Positions 23,819 to 33,476 of a stretch of DNA of 64,000 nt are shown here, one piece after another (position 1 is the stretch's first letter; every line of letters starts with the position of its first letter). The position numbers were made by a program, and so were the translations under genes. This stretch comes from Deefgea piscis (GTDB lineage Bacteria > Pseudomonadota > Gammaproteobacteria > Burkholderiales > Chitinibacteraceae): the NCBI RefSeq assembly GCF_019665785.1, contig NZ_CP081149.1, positions 2,542,001 through 2,606,000 of the forward strand, written 5' to 3'. The notes beneath the pieces are model-generated. The model made no database searches. It saw only the letters and a program-made list of their open reading frames with translations, and was not told where the DNA came from.

Positions 23819-24309
23819 GCTGGCCACCCCACAACAAAGCCCGCCAGCGCTTCACCGCTCAACTTTTCGACTTCAGCTTTCATGGTGCGCTGGCGATCGT
23901 GGATCCGAAAACCTTGATTAAAAATCGCTTGGTCATGCGCTGCGATGAGTTGTTGCAGCTGCTCTAGCGTCATCGGCACATCGACGTTATTAGCGTCAGT
24001 CCAATAAAACCCAGCTGGCAACCACGGCATTTTGACGCTGTTTTGTAATCGCGTCGCAACCGCCACGCCGCCGTCCCATGTGTGTTCTGCGTGGCCAAAG
24101 ACAAAGCCTGCTGCTTCTTGCTGATCGCGCCAAGTGTTTATTTTAGTCACCATTCCTTGACGCAATTCTTCGTCAGTCTCGACAGTGAGCGGCACGCCGC
24201 CTGCTGCGAGCCACGTTTCATAGTCATTAAACCACCGGTGCCCGCGAGGGATTGACGCACCATTCTCGATTAAAATAACTATGTCGGGATTTTTCGTTAA
24301 TTGATACAT
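23815..24309 (-). CDS. Tail fibre assembly protein (DUF4376-like)
   Basis: 164 residues from ATG at 24309, which follows GAGGAG by 5 nt. It starts like short fibre-associated proteins (YQLTKNPDIVILIENGASIP) and ends with the DUF4376-type helical segment (LEQLQQLIAAHDQAIFNQGFRIHDRQR). It lies directly after the fibre gene and probably assists fibre trimerisation or caps the tip. Confidence 0.72.
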   Translation of the reverse strand: MYQLTKNPDIVILIENGASIPRGHRWFNDYETWLAAGGVPLTVETDEELRQGMVTKINTWRDQQEAAGFVFGHAEHTWDGGVAVATRLQNSVKMPWLPAGFYWTDANNVDVPMTLEQLQQLIAAHDQAIFNQGFRIHDRQRTMKAEVEKLSGEALAGFVVGWPA

Positions 24310-24320
24310 ATCAGCTCCTC

Positions 24321-26285
24321 TTACAATTCTGCGTCCGCAGTCCACTCGATCTGCAAAGTATTCCCAACTAAGCTCGAAGCTGTCATCGTCGAAAGCAAAC
24401 TCAAACCGTCAATTTGTTGCGATTGGACAGAGGTATTTGTACAGCTCTGTGCCGCCGCCTGATTCCATACCTGAGCACCCGCAGCGCCGGGGCTATATAA
24501 AACAACGCCAGGAATTGTTCTTTTTATTGCTTTAAAAATAATTCTGATCCCTCCCTGCACGCCGTTTGGCGCAGCGCTTTGCGAGAAAGTCCCAACGCAA
24601 GTTGACGCCCCTTTATTTGACTGTATCGGCCCAAACACAAAACTCGTTTCAAAATATCGCTGACACCGAGCAAGTTCAACATCTGCAGGCCGCATCTCAA
24701 ATGCCGTCGCCACTGCACCTTGCTCAATCTGCGGCATGCTGAATGTGCCGCCGGTGAAACGGACAACGGCATTTGAGTTTGCTGACAGAGTGAAAGATGC
24801 ACCTTTTGCGATAGCAGTACCTGCGACTGTCGCGGTTGCTGTTCCGGTCCAATTGAGCACATACGTACCGCCGATAATATTGGCACCCTCAATCACTTGC
24901 TCAACGCCACCCGCTGGCGCCGTCATCACATTGACTGCACCACTCGCGGCCCAACTCAGCGACTGCCCCGCGACCACTACGCGCCAGCGGTCAAGTGTGT
25001 ACTGATTTGCTGTCGTCGTCGGGGAACCAGAAACATAAAAGCGTTGATTGATCGTGCCAGCGGCGTTGATCAACAAATTGCGAAAACTAAACCCGCCGTC
25101 CGTGCCGACTGCAGTTGCGATTGCGGCCATATTCGCGATTTGAGTGCTGTTTATAGAACGTGCCGCATTCGGCGCACGTGGTACGCCGGTTAAGTTGACG
25201 TCCTGAAAATCGGTCAATGCATCAACCACATTCGTGCCATCGCAATACAACGACCACGTCCGATCCTGCGTGACGACCACACCGCTACCCGCTGCAGTTT
25301 TGACTGTCAGAGTGAACGCGCCGGTGGTTTTGTTGGCAATGGTCCATTTGCCCGAACCAGTCGGCACCACTACCGCGATATTGGCGGTCAAAGCGCCTGT
25401 GAATTCCAAAATCGCAACACCGGCCTCGGCGGCGGTGAGCGTGACGGTTGCCCCGCCTGCTACCGATTTAACGACCTTGCCATTCACGGTCGATTGCACA
25501 AACTGAGTGTTGGCGATTGAGCCGTCGTTATCGCCCAATGCTGGGGTTGGCGTTGTTGGTGAACCGGTTAACGCAGGACTGGCCAGCCCGGCTTTTTGCG
25601 CCAAAGCGTTGGTCATTGTCGTTGCAAAATTAGGGTCATTGCCCAGCGCTGCTGCTAACTCATTCAGCGTATCGAGCGCAGCGGGTGATGATGCCACCAG
25701 CGCAGCAATTGCCGCAGCGACACCAGCAGGATGCACCGCGAGCGAAGTGCTGGCACCGGCGACAGTTTCGGCGTTCGTCGCCAGCTCGACTTTGCCTTGT
25801 ACGGTTTCGCTGGCATTGGGGACTGTCGCCGCGATGTCAGTAATGCCATAGCCCGCTACTGTTGTTGGCTTACCCGTGGTGATTTTTGCCCAATCAAGCG
25901 CCGGAATATCCGTCGCCGCGAGCGAGGCACCACCAGTCACGCGGCCTTTGGCGTCAACCGTTACTTTTGGATACGTGCCAGCGGCAACGCCAGTATTGGC
26001 CAGTGTTAATGTGGCAGAGACATTCGCTGACCCGTCAAAGTTGACCGAAAACGACGCATCACCAATCATTGCAATGCTGCGTGCGATGCTTAATTTGTTG
26101 GCTTTCCCAGCGGCAACCATGCCGTTTTCGAGCTCGTCGACGTGCTTTTTTAGGTATGCAGTTCGATTGGCGAGCTGCCGTGTTGGTACATTATCAATGC
26201 CAGACGGGCCACCTTCTACGGGGTCGCTGGTTTCCCATTGATAAATTCCGCTTTCCCATTGTCCTGTTTCTTGTAAATCGGCCAT
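24321..26285 (-). CDS. Tail fibre protein
   Basis: 654 residues. The N-terminal fibre domain (DNVPTRQLANRTAYLKKHVDELE) attaches to the baseplate. A shaft of Ala/Thr/Gly-rich repeats follows, with the common LDTLNELAAALGNDPNFATTMTNALA segment (about 200-230). The C-terminal 250 residues are beta-rich and likely bind the receptor. It overlaps gpI by 1 bp. It determines host range. Confidence 0.9.
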   Translation of the reverse strand: MADLQETGQWESGIYQWETSDPVEGGPSGIDNVPTRQLANRTAYLKKHVDELENGMVAAGKANKLSIARSIAMIGDASFSVNFDGSANVSATLTLANTGVAAGTYPKVTVDAKGRVTGGASLAATDIPALDWAKITTGKPTTVAGYGITDIAATVPNASETVQGKVELATNAETVAGASTSLAVHPAGVAAAIAALVASSPAALDTLNELAAALGNDPNFATTMTNALAQKAGLASPALTGSPTTPTPALGDNDGSIANTQFVQSTVNGKVVKSVAGGATVTLTAAEAGVAILEFTGALTANIAVVVPTGSGKWTIANKTTGAFTLTVKTAAGSGVVVTQDRTWSLYCDGTNVVDALTDFQDVNLTGVPRAPNAARSINSTQIANMAAIATAVGTDGGFSFRNLLINAAGTINQRFYVSGSPTTTANQYTLDRWRVVVAGQSLSWAASGAVNVMTAPAGGVEQVIEGANIIGGTYVLNWTGTATATVAGTAIAKGASFTLSANSNAVVRFTGGTFSMPQIEQGAVATAFEMRPADVELARCQRYFETSFVFGPIQSNKGASTCVGTFSQSAAPNGVQGGIRIIFKAIKRTIPGVVLYSPGAAGAQVWNQAAAQSCTNTSVQSQQIDGLSLLSTMTASSLVGNTLQIEWTADAEL

Positions 26286-26866
26286 TAATTGCTCCCGTGT
26301 TTATACGTTCGGTCATACCGTGCGACGCCATTGCGCCGCACTGGTACGGCGCGATATTCGATGCTGGCTAAATGGCAACGTGCCGGCGCGAAGTTGCGTA
26401 ATAATTTTTCAAGTCGATCGGCCTGATCAATCGTCAACACCCGATCGAGCATCAACACTCGGTACGAGGCCCAGTCAACCACATTGCCTCGCACCATCAT
26501 GCCGTTTCTTTTTCTCTTGCCATCGTGCAGGCAGCGAGAAATGCTTTCGATAATGTCCACCTCGCCAAAACCCAATCGGCGAACAATGTCGCGAATTGCA
26601 CTTGGCGTACCTTTGCGCTTATGCAATGCAATAGCACCGACGATTAATTCACGTTGCGCGGTATCTGATTCAGCCAGCTCCCAACCATCGCTAATTAAAC
26701 TAAATTGATCAGCCAACCACGGTAAAACATCGCTTTTTACTGTTTGCGAGCGGATAAGAAAAAGCCGCGTCAGATCTAAACTGAGGCGGCTTTGTTGCAT
26801 CTGGGCCAGCGCGTTAAACCGTGGATCGCTAGCCAGTGGTGGGACCAGATCAGGAAAATCAGCCAT
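26285..26866 (-). CDS. I: Baseplate/tail protein I (P2 gpI family)
   Basis: 193 residues; the N-terminus LVPPLASDPRFNALAQ... and the motif KGTPSAIRDIVRRLG are typical of phage tail protein I, which links baseplate wedge to fibre. It lies between gpJ (8-bp overlap) and the fibre gene, the P2 order. Confidence 0.93.
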   Translation of the reverse strand: MADFPDLVPPLASDPRFNALAQMQQSRLSLDLTRLFLIRSQTVKSDVLPWLADQFSLISDGWELAESDTAQRELIVGAIALHKRKGTPSAIRDIVRRLGFGEVDIIESISRCLHDGKRKRNGMMVRGNVVDWASYRVLMLDRVLTIDQADRLEKLLRNFAPARCHLASIEYRAVPVRRNGVARYDRTYKHGSN

Positions 26867-27983
26867 CCTCGACCCCCGTTAAGTTAATGGCCACCGCAGT
26901 ACAGCGCGACCATTGCGTTTGAGCGACCGCCTTATAAATCAACCCTGGCAATTCAACGCGCTTCACGCCAGGCACTTGCAATGCAGCTGTGATCTGACTG
27001 GGGACAATATCGCTGCCAAGCTGACTACGCATTTGCAGCAATAAGGCATCTAAACTGGCTCTCGCTGCGCTCAGCGTTTGCGGCACATTCGCGCTGCTAT
27101 ATAAAGTCAAATTAGCGCCCACACTAAACGCGATCTCGGTTGGTTTAATCGCACTGACGCTGTCGCACAATGGCCGGCGATCTTCACTTGAACACTTCAA
27201 CAGCACGGCATCCAAAATGCTTTGCGATGGCAAACCACTGCGCATCAGCGGATATAAAGCAATCGAGCCTGGCTGCGGTGTAGCAACGTGAACGTCGATA
27301 ATGTCGGGATGCGCCGATTTAGCAAAAAATCGATAAGCCCCCACAGGACCAGCAACGCTATACGCCTCTGGTGCATCCAGCAGCCGATCACGAAAGCGCG
27401 CATCATCTTCAGCTTCGCTACCATCACGGGTTTCGGTCACATTGCGCACCGCTGGCGTAGCGCCTGCAATCCCCGTCAATAACTCAGTAATTTGCCCTGC
27501 GATATAACCATTACCAGCAACACCGGCATCCATCGACGCGCTCGCAACGACAATGGTTAAACTGCCTGCAAGCAATGTGGCATTGTGTAAGGTCGCCATC
27601 GTGACGCGGCCATTTTGACTGCCAACACGAGTACCAGCTGGAATGACGAGCGGCACAGCCAGTGGCGCGCCAAGACTGAATTCCAAATCGCAGCGTGCCG
27701 ATTGCGCCGGTAAACGTGCAACTTCATCATAATTTTTAGCGATTTCATCGAGCATTTCCCCGCGCGCAAAGCGCACTAAATTTTGCAGGCCAGCATCTTG
27801 TACCGCTTCGCGCAGCAATACTTCTCGATACGCCATAAAGTTAATAAACAGCATTTCCGGCTGCGCTGGGTACAGTGTTTTTCCCGTTAACCGCTCAAAC
27901 TCAGCAATCATTTCGAGGGTGATTTTTTCAGGATCACGATCAATTAATTGCGGAATGGGTGCATTCACCATCAAATCACTCAC
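26859..27983 (-). CDS. J: Baseplate assembly protein J
   Basis: 374 residues from GTG at 27983 (GAGGTG 7 nt upstream, 8-bp overlap with gpW); ATG at 27971 is an alternative. Baseplate_J signature with ITLEMIAEFERLTGKTLYPAQPE and the central AGTRVGS / ETRDGSEAEDDARFRDRL segments. Forms the baseplate wedge periphery. Confidence 0.93.
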   Translation of the reverse strand: MSDLMVNAPIPQLIDRDPEKITLEMIAEFERLTGKTLYPAQPEMLFINFMAYREVLLREAVQDAGLQNLVRFARGEMLDEIAKNYDEVARLPAQSARCDLEFSLGAPLAVPLVIPAGTRVGSQNGRVTMATLHNATLLAGSLTIVVASASMDAGVAGNGYIAGQITELLTGIAGATPAVRNVTETRDGSEAEDDARFRDRLLDAPEAYSVAGPVGAYRFFAKSAHPDIIDVHVATPQPGSIALYPLMRSGLPSQSILDAVLLKCSSEDRRPLCDSVSAIKPTEIAFSVGANLTLYSSANVPQTLSAARASLDALLLQMRSQLGSDIVPSQITAALQVPGVKRVELPGLIYKAVAQTQWSRCTAVAINLTGVEDG

Positions 27984-28341
27984 GATAAAACACCTCGGTT
28001 TGTCGTGGCTCGCCCCCTGCTGCGGGTTGCCAAACAATTTTAAAATTCAGCCAGTGCAAATCAGCCGCCTCGACTTCAATCCGCAATAACACAATGCGCG
28101 GCTCCCACATCGACAATGCATCAATCAACTCGCGAATCACTAACGGCCGCACTTGATTGATTGGCTTATCTAAATGCTGCCAAATATCGCAGCCAAATAA
28201 AGGCCGATGTGGATCACTGCCTTTAGGGGTGCGGATAATAATCCGCAGGCATTGATCGACATCGGCAAAGGCTTCAACGACCTGATCAAACTGCCCTAGC
28301 GCCATACTCCACTCGCTGCTTTGAATCTCGGTCACGTCCAT
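27976..28341 (-). CDS. W: Baseplate protein W (gp25-like)
   Basis: 121 residues of the GPW/gp25 family (CLRIIIRTPKGSDPHRPLFGCDIWQHLD..., EPRIVL). Structural wedge protein at the inner baseplate. Spacing of 3 bp to the gpD-like gene and overlap with gpJ. Confidence 0.93.
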   Translation of the reverse strand: MDVTEIQSSEWSMALGQFDQVVEAFADVDQCLRIIIRTPKGSDPHRPLFGCDIWQHLDKPINQVRPLVIRELIDALSMWEPRIVLLRIEVEAADLHWLNFKIVWQPAAGGEPRQTEVFYRE

Positions 28342-28344
28342 GCT

Positions 28345-29391
28345 TTATCCTTTTTCTTGAATCGCCCCCAGCCGTTGTAAAGTCACCGCCGTTTCGTAGC
28401 CAGCGCTGCGCTGTATCGTGTGCCGACTGAGCGTAATCTGATACTGCCCATCGAGTACGCCCATATCGAGCACATCGAGTGAATTGCCAGCAATGGCGCG
28501 CACATCACCGATTAAAGTCACTTCACCCTCAGTGGCCTTTAAGTTTTTCTCTTTCAACGCCGCTCGTGCCATCACTTCGGCTTGCTGTTTATTTTCAGCT
28601 CGCGCATTCAGCTTGAGCACATCAGCGTGTTTTTGCTTGGCCAGCGCTTTGTCATGCGCGGTAAATTCAAGCAATTTATTACTTTTAGGGTCGAGATAAC
28701 TCACCGTGGCCGCACGATAAATTGCACTGGTTTTGTCAGTAAACCGATAGCGTTTCATTTGTTTACGATGTACTTGCAGCACGCTTTGTCTATCCATCGT
28801 TGATTCGCGCTGACTAAAAAACAGCTGTTTATCACGTACCGCCACTAGATAACCGTATTGGCTGGCAATGCGGCTTAAAAACGCCAAATCAGTTTCTTGG
28901 TTTTGCGTGACACGCCCCAAATAAATCAACTCCACATCGCCCACTTTTTTCAAGCCATGCTTATCAGCGACTTGCTTGGCCAGTGTGTCCAAATCCATGC
29001 CATCGTATGCTTTACTGATTTTGGTCCGAACGGCCTTAGACACCGCCGCTGCCAAACCTTTTAGTACCACTGTATCTGGCGGGCCTTCTAGCTCGATTTC
29101 ATCGACTTCAAACACCCCGCAGTCGAGCATGGTTTCGCCCTGATAGCCCATGGTTAAGCGCAATTGATCCCCTTTTTGCGGATACCATGCCCCACGCCAT
29201 AGGCCAGCACGATCTTCTAAACGCAATTCAAGCTCATCAGCCTCGCCCGTTAATTTGTCGACATACGTCACCGACAACAGATACGGCGTCAAATACGCAG
29301 TAATGTCTTTTTTATCGTACTCAACAAAAAAAACCGGGCGACGCGGCCCGGCATACTTGTTTTCAGCGGCGGTTTTTTCTATCTCTTCCAC
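28345..29391 (-). CDS. D: Tail hub protein (P2 gpD family)
   Basis: 348 residues. Phage late control D/gp27-like hub: ADELELRLEDRAGLWRGAWYPQKGD near the N-terminus, then ...AFLSRIASQYGYLVAV.... Forms the trimeric ring that holds the spike. Although the family is named late control D, its role is structural. Overlaps gpX by 13 bp. Confidence 0.92.
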   Translation of the reverse strand: MEEIEKTAAENKYAGPRRPVFFVEYDKKDITAYLTPYLLSVTYVDKLTGEADELELRLEDRAGLWRGAWYPQKGDQLRLTMGYQGETMLDCGVFEVDEIELEGPPDTVVLKGLAAAVSKAVRTKISKAYDGMDLDTLAKQVADKHGLKKVGDVELIYLGRVTQNQETDLAFLSRIASQYGYLVAVRDKQLFFSQRESTMDRQSVLQVHRKQMKRYRFTDKTSAIYRAATVSYLDPKSNKLLEFTAHDKALAKQKHADVLKLNARAENKQQAEVMARAALKEKNLKATEGEVTLIGDVRAIAGNSLDVLDMGVLDGQYQITLSRHTIQRSAGYETAVTLQRLGAIQEKG

Positions 29392-29600
29392 GGCGGCAAA
29401 TCCTCAAAAGCAGCTTGATCGCTATCACCCGCTTCTAAAATCGGGATGCGTACACGTAAACCACCCGACAGTGCCGGCAAAATGCGCAATTGCGGATTGG
29501 CATCTAATATCGGTTGATATAAACATGCATCTCCGTAATAGCGCCAAGCCAGATGATCCCAGCGCTCGCCTTCCGCGCTTCGATGCTCAATAAATTCCAT
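29379..29600 (-). CDS. X: Tail protein X (LysM-like)
   Basis: 73 residues with the short LysM-type fold typical of gpX (GERWDHLAWRYYGDACLYQPILDANPQL). Overlaps neighbours on both sides by 1-13 bp. A small baseplate/hub connector. Confidence 0.92.
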   Translation of the reverse strand: MEFIEHRSAEGERWDHLAWRYYGDACLYQPILDANPQLRILPALSGGLRVRIPILEAGDSDQAAFEDLPPWKR

Positions 29601-30145
29601 TAATTTCGCACCTCATCAATCTTAGTAAACGACACCCCATCACGATTGGTCTCGGTCCGCGTGGTACTGGACTTTTTAGCCGTAACGGGCTGCTTTTTAC
29701 CGGGCTTATTTTTGCTTTTACGTGCTGGCGCATTTTCTTTTTGCTTACTTTTTTTGGCGGTCAGTGGGTCATCTTCAACAAATTCTTTAAGCGATAAACT
29801 TGCAGAAATCGACTGCAACGTCCCCAACTGATCGGTTTTTTGATGTGTGACCTCAATCTTCTCAATCACAAAGCGCCCAACAATCACACCACTGCCGTAA
29901 ACAAACGGCAGGGCCTCATGCTTTAAGCGGGCTTCTTGCAATTTTTTGAGCTCAACTTCGGGCTCACAAAAAAAGTGATGAAATGACAATTCAATCGTCA
30001 CCTCATCCAGCGCATCCCCCATCAACTGCAAACGGGGCTTACCTTCAATCACATCATGCTGCGCAAAATTGGTCGCTGACGTGGCTTTTAAACCGTCAAA
30101 GTAAGTAATTAACTGAAACTCAACATCACCCAATACGGCATACAT
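29600..30145 (-). CDS. U: Tail protein U
   Basis: 181 residues; N-terminal gpU domain (MYAVLGDVEFQLITYFDGL, about 1-125) followed by a Lys-rich extension (about 126-170) not usual for P2 gpU. Probable tail terminator/tube-end protein. 1-bp overlap with the tape measure gene. Confidence 0.9.
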   Translation of the reverse strand: MYAVLGDVEFQLITYFDGLKATSATNFAQHDVIEGKPRLQLMGDALDEVTIELSFHHFFCEPEVELKKLQEARLKHEALPFVYGSGVIVGRFVIEKIEVTHQKTDQLGTLQSISASLSLKEFVEDDPLTAKKSKQKENAPARKSKNKPGKKQPVTAKKSSTTRTETNRDGVSFTKIDEVRN

Positions 30146-32484
30146 TAAGCACCCCCTGCATAGCTCACACGTTGCTGTTGTTGCATAGCCCGAGCAATCA
30201 TGGTCTGAATCTCGGTTTGATGCTCACGCAGCATTTTGGCAAATTTCTCTTTCGTGCCTGGCAAAGGGTCGCCTTGAATGGTCAGCTGCGGGCTGTACGT
30301 CATTTGCATGATTTGTGATGGCTTGCTACCGCTACCGTTTGCCACTGGATTTAATGGCGGACTCTTTGGCGCAATATTGGCTGCCGCAGCATAAGTTGGC
30401 GCAACAGGTGCGGCTTTCGCTGGCAGACTCACTGGCGCATGAGGTAAAGGCTTTGGGTTTTGCGCTACATTTTGCGCCGGTGCTAATGCAGGGGCAGCCT
30501 TAGCCACCATCACCGGATCAGCATTAGCTTTTACGCTGGATGCTGCGGCATAAGCGGGTATAACGCTTTGTACGACAGGCGCGGCAGTGGCCGCCGCATA
30601 ACTTGGCGCTGCGGCACTCAAAGCGCGCGGTTTTTCAGCTTGATTAAATGTTTTAGCACTCATCTCACCGAGCTTTTGCCCCAAACTACTGCCGACAAAG
30701 CCACCAATTAAACCACCCAAAGCCCCGCCAATCGCGGTGCCAACTCCAGGCGCAATCAGCGTGCCAATCATCGCACCGCCTTTTGCACCCAAGACCGCAC
30801 CACCCCAAGCGCCACCCGCGCCACCCACAATGCCACCGGCTTTTTCTACTTTTTGCGCGGCGCTCATTTTTTTATCGGTCGATAATTCATAAGCACCATA
30901 CGCCAAACCTGCAACAGCAGCCGCCGCGCCAGCGCGTCCAGCCCATTTGCTCACGCCGCCGGCCATTTTCCCCCAGCGGCTGGGCTTAGCCGCGCCTGCA
31001 GGTCCTGCCGTACCGACTGCACCGGCGTTACGACCAAGATCAGGCACACCGACTCCGCCACCGGGCATATTGACGACAAACACGCGTTGAACCGCCGCAC
31101 CGGCTAAAGCCGACGCAGCATCGGCAACGCCAGCGCCTTTTTTCTTACCAAACAAACCACCCAGCGCCGCGATGGGCTTCATCACGCCGCCGGCCATTTT
31201 GGTGATCAAACCCAAAGTCATCGCCACTGCACCACCGGCCAGCAATAAGCCGCCCAGCGCCAAAGTACCAATGCCAATCGATTTGGCGAGCATTGGGTTT
31301 TGCTTGATGAAGGTATCTAACTTTTGCGATAAGGTGCCAAAGAGTTCGGCGGCTGATTTCAATTCAGGCGCCATCGCTTCACCAAAACTAGCCAGCGCAT
31401 TGGTAAACGTACCTGACGCGGCATCCCAAAGGTTTTTTAACGTACCGAGCTGCGCATTCACCCGTTGCTGCAATGTGGCTTGCCGCGACAATTTATCAAC
31501 GACTTCGTTGTAACCGCCTGCGCCTTTCTCAATCACCTTGCCAAGTACCTGCATGGTTTCGGCATCATCGCCAAAGATTTCTTTTAACGCGGCCAAACGT
31601 GTGACCGTATCAAGGTTTTTCATTTTGTCGAGCTGGGCCATTAAATTGCCCATACCGCCAAATTCACCCTTGCCGTCAGTAAAATCAAGCTTGATGCCTT
31701 GCGATGCCAGCGCAGCATTGGCTTTAGCGACTTTCTTGGTGTCTAAGCCCAACTGAATGGTTTTGCGTAAGGCATTACCTGCTGCTTCGCCCTGCATGCC
31801 CATCTGATCGAACATCACCGCGAACGGGGCCATTTCTTTGGCGGCATCCGCGCCCTTGCGCTTCATGGTATCCATGGCGGGGGCCATCTTGGCGTAAAAC
31901 GCCAGCATATTGTCGTCTTTCACCCCCAAATTAACCGAGCGCTGAATGGTGTCCATCAGCGACATCATGTCTTTTTCGGTCGTCCCCGTGGCATCTTGCA
32001 TCTTGGCGGCAAATTCCGCCGCTTGCTCAGGCGATTTTTTAAGCAAAACGCCCATGTAAGCGGCTGATTCACCGACACCACCCAAGATTGCGTCGTAGCT
32101 CATCCCTTGTTTGACCAAGGTGGACATCATGTTTTGAAAGTCGGCGGTCGTACCCGGTAAGGTCGTTCCCAGCTTTAAAGCTTTGGCATTAATTTCATCG
32201 AATTTTTTATCAACAACACCGCCAGCGCCCATCATGGCGACTTTTAAACCCGTCGCTGCGTCTTCTGCATCAGCAAAAGCAGCAATTGGCTTCGTCATCA
32301 AGCCCGTTAAAATCGCGCCGTCGGCCATCATGCTCATGCCTTTGCCTGACAGCTTTTGCGACACCGCATCAAACTTTTTTTCTAATCGATCTAAACTGCC
32401 AATCGATTTATTTGCGGCGCCACTGATCACCGATGACATGTGATCAAACGCTTTGAGCTGAATGCCGAGCTGTAACATATCCAT
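30145..32484 (-). CDS. Tape measure protein
   Basis: 779 residues. An N-terminal coiled coil and conserved phage-minor-tail helical domain (about 20-380) are followed by hydrophobic segments (about 400-430 and the Gly/Ala-rich 540-620) and a Pro/Ala-rich linker with repeated APxYAAA units. It sets tail length and is injected with DNA; it would be the partner recognised by SNIPE-type defences. Follows the E/E' frameshift genes as in P2. Confidence 0.93.
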   Translation of the reverse strand: MDMLQLGIQLKAFDHMSSVISGAANKSIGSLDRLEKKFDAVSQKLSGKGMSMMADGAILTGLMTKPIAAFADAEDAATGLKVAMMGAGGVVDKKFDEINAKALKLGTTLPGTTADFQNMMSTLVKQGMSYDAILGGVGESAAYMGVLLKKSPEQAAEFAAKMQDATGTTEKDMMSLMDTIQRSVNLGVKDDNMLAFYAKMAPAMDTMKRKGADAAKEMAPFAVMFDQMGMQGEAAGNALRKTIQLGLDTKKVAKANAALASQGIKLDFTDGKGEFGGMGNLMAQLDKMKNLDTVTRLAALKEIFGDDAETMQVLGKVIEKGAGGYNEVVDKLSRQATLQQRVNAQLGTLKNLWDAASGTFTNALASFGEAMAPELKSAAELFGTLSQKLDTFIKQNPMLAKSIGIGTLALGGLLLAGGAVAMTLGLITKMAGGVMKPIAALGGLFGKKKGAGVADAASALAGAAVQRVFVVNMPGGGVGVPDLGRNAGAVGTAGPAGAAKPSRWGKMAGGVSKWAGRAGAAAAVAGLAYGAYELSTDKKMSAAQKVEKAGGIVGGAGGAWGGAVLGAKGGAMIGTLIAPGVGTAIGGALGGLIGGFVGSSLGQKLGEMSAKTFNQAEKPRALSAAAPSYAAATAAPVVQSVIPAYAAASSVKANADPVMVAKAAPALAPAQNVAQNPKPLPHAPVSLPAKAAPVAPTYAAAANIAPKSPPLNPVANGSGSKPSQIMQMTYSPQLTIQGDPLPGTKEKFAKMLREHQTEIQTMIARAMQQQQRVSYAGGA

Positions 32485-32499
32485 GAGAACCCCCTTTTA

Positions 32500-32661
32500 T
32501 TAATCTGGCTGGCGATGCAAATGGTTGTGATAAGCCACGGCCTCAGCACAACAAGCAGCCAATTCATCAGCGGGCATCGCATCAACCGCAGCTTCTGACC
32601 AGCCGTACGTGGCATACAAGTGCGATATGGTCAGCAGCGAAGGGTGATCACTGATCAGAGC
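32500..32661 (-). CDS. Tail chaperone extension E' (made by -1 frameshift)
   Basis: 54 codons in the -1 frame after the slippery heptamer at 32661-32667, encoding ISDHPSLLTISHLYATYGWSEAAVDAMPADEL... to a stop at 32500. This resembles the P2 GpE domain (HLY/VF.W....M...EL). No start codon of its own is evident; it is made as an E-E' fusion. Confidence 0.82.
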   Translation of the reverse strand, partial: ALISDHPSLLTISHLYATYGWSEAAVDAMPADELAACCAEAVAYHNHLHRQPD

Positions 32662-32948
32662 TTTCCCAAGGTCACTTCAATCAATAAATTGACGTCAACA
32701 GCAGTGAATTCGTCCAGCTCTTCAGCAACAATGCCTTTGCCGTCGATTTTAGTAATTTGCGCAATCATGGCAAACAAATAATCCGCGCCGCCAGCTTGCG
32801 CTCGACGAGCCAATTTAATGTGTTTGCCCATGGGTTCAATTTGCTTGGCACGCTTACCGGATGGCAATAAAAAACCGCCATCATCGGCGGTTTTCTGATT
32901 CACTTGCTCGGTCACTTGATCGGTTGCTTGCTCGGTTTTTTCAGTCAT
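32655..32948 (-). CDS. E: Tail assembly chaperone E
   Basis: 97 residues; the acidic-to-basic helical protein with GGFLLPSGKRAKQIEPMGKHIKLARRA... matches the P2/Mu tail chaperone E (gp41-like). Ribosomes that slip at the G-GGA-AAG codons just before its stop add E'. Chaperones the tape measure during tail assembly. Confidence 0.85.
   Translation of the reverse strand: MTEKTEQATDQVTEQVNQKTADDGGFLLPSGKRAKQIEPMGKHIKLARRAQAGGADYLFAMIAQITKIDGKGIVAEELDEFTAVDVNLLIEVTLGKL
32661..32667 (-). promoter_or_regulatory. Programmed -1 frameshift site GGGAAAG
   Basis: The E reading frame has G-GGA-AAG, a canonical X-XXY-YYZ slippery heptamer and the same heptamer as in lambda G/GT. It lies two codons before the E stop and opens the -1 frame that encodes E'. 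Confidence 0.88.
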
Positions 32949-33464
32949 TTAAAGCCCCAGATTGTTACGAAACTCCGGCTTAACGTCCTTGCCGGCGATT
33001 TTAAAAATATTGTTGATCAGATCGATTTCGATCACATCAACCCCTGCGCACACTTGCTTTAAATACATCACTGAAAATTCAGTTGGGTATTCACTGGCGT
33101 CTTGCGGTTTATGTTCGCCCAAGGGGAATTTTTTGCAAGTGCCGGTTAGGAACGTCACCAAGGATTGCTCTTCAAATACCCCTTCAACGGCATTCCAGCT
33201 TTCAACGCTGGAACGCACTTGCAACGCCACCGCTTTATACGGATTGGCATATTGCAAAAACGTATCGCGGTAAAAAGCATTCCACTTGATTTCGGCAGAC
33301 AGCTTATCGATACCACCGGGCAATTCCAGCGTGCCAATCATGCCGAGGCCTTTGCGCTCATTCATCTTCATGGCAATTTCTGGCAGTTTGCATTCCGACG
33401 CTTGACCGACGCAGTTATTACCACCGACGTAGACGTTGGCATTGGTTACTTGTTTCACTTGCAC
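32949..33464 (-). CDS. Major tail tube protein
   Basis: 171 residues of the P2 FII family: conserved KLPEIAMKMNERKGLGMIGTLELPGGIDKL near the N-terminus and the C-terminal DVIEIDLINNIFKIAGKDV. Hexamers form the inner tube within the sheath. 1 bp before gene E. Confidence 0.95.
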   Translation of the reverse strand: MQVKQVTNANVYVGGNNCVGQASECKLPEIAMKMNERKGLGMIGTLELPGGIDKLSAEIKWNAFYRDTFLQYANPYKAVALQVRSSVESWNAVEGVFEEQSLVTFLTGTCKKFPLGEHKPQDASEYPTEFSVMYLKQVCAGVDVIEIDLINNIFKIAGKDVKPEFRNNLGL

Positions 33465-33476
33465 GATGCGCTACTC

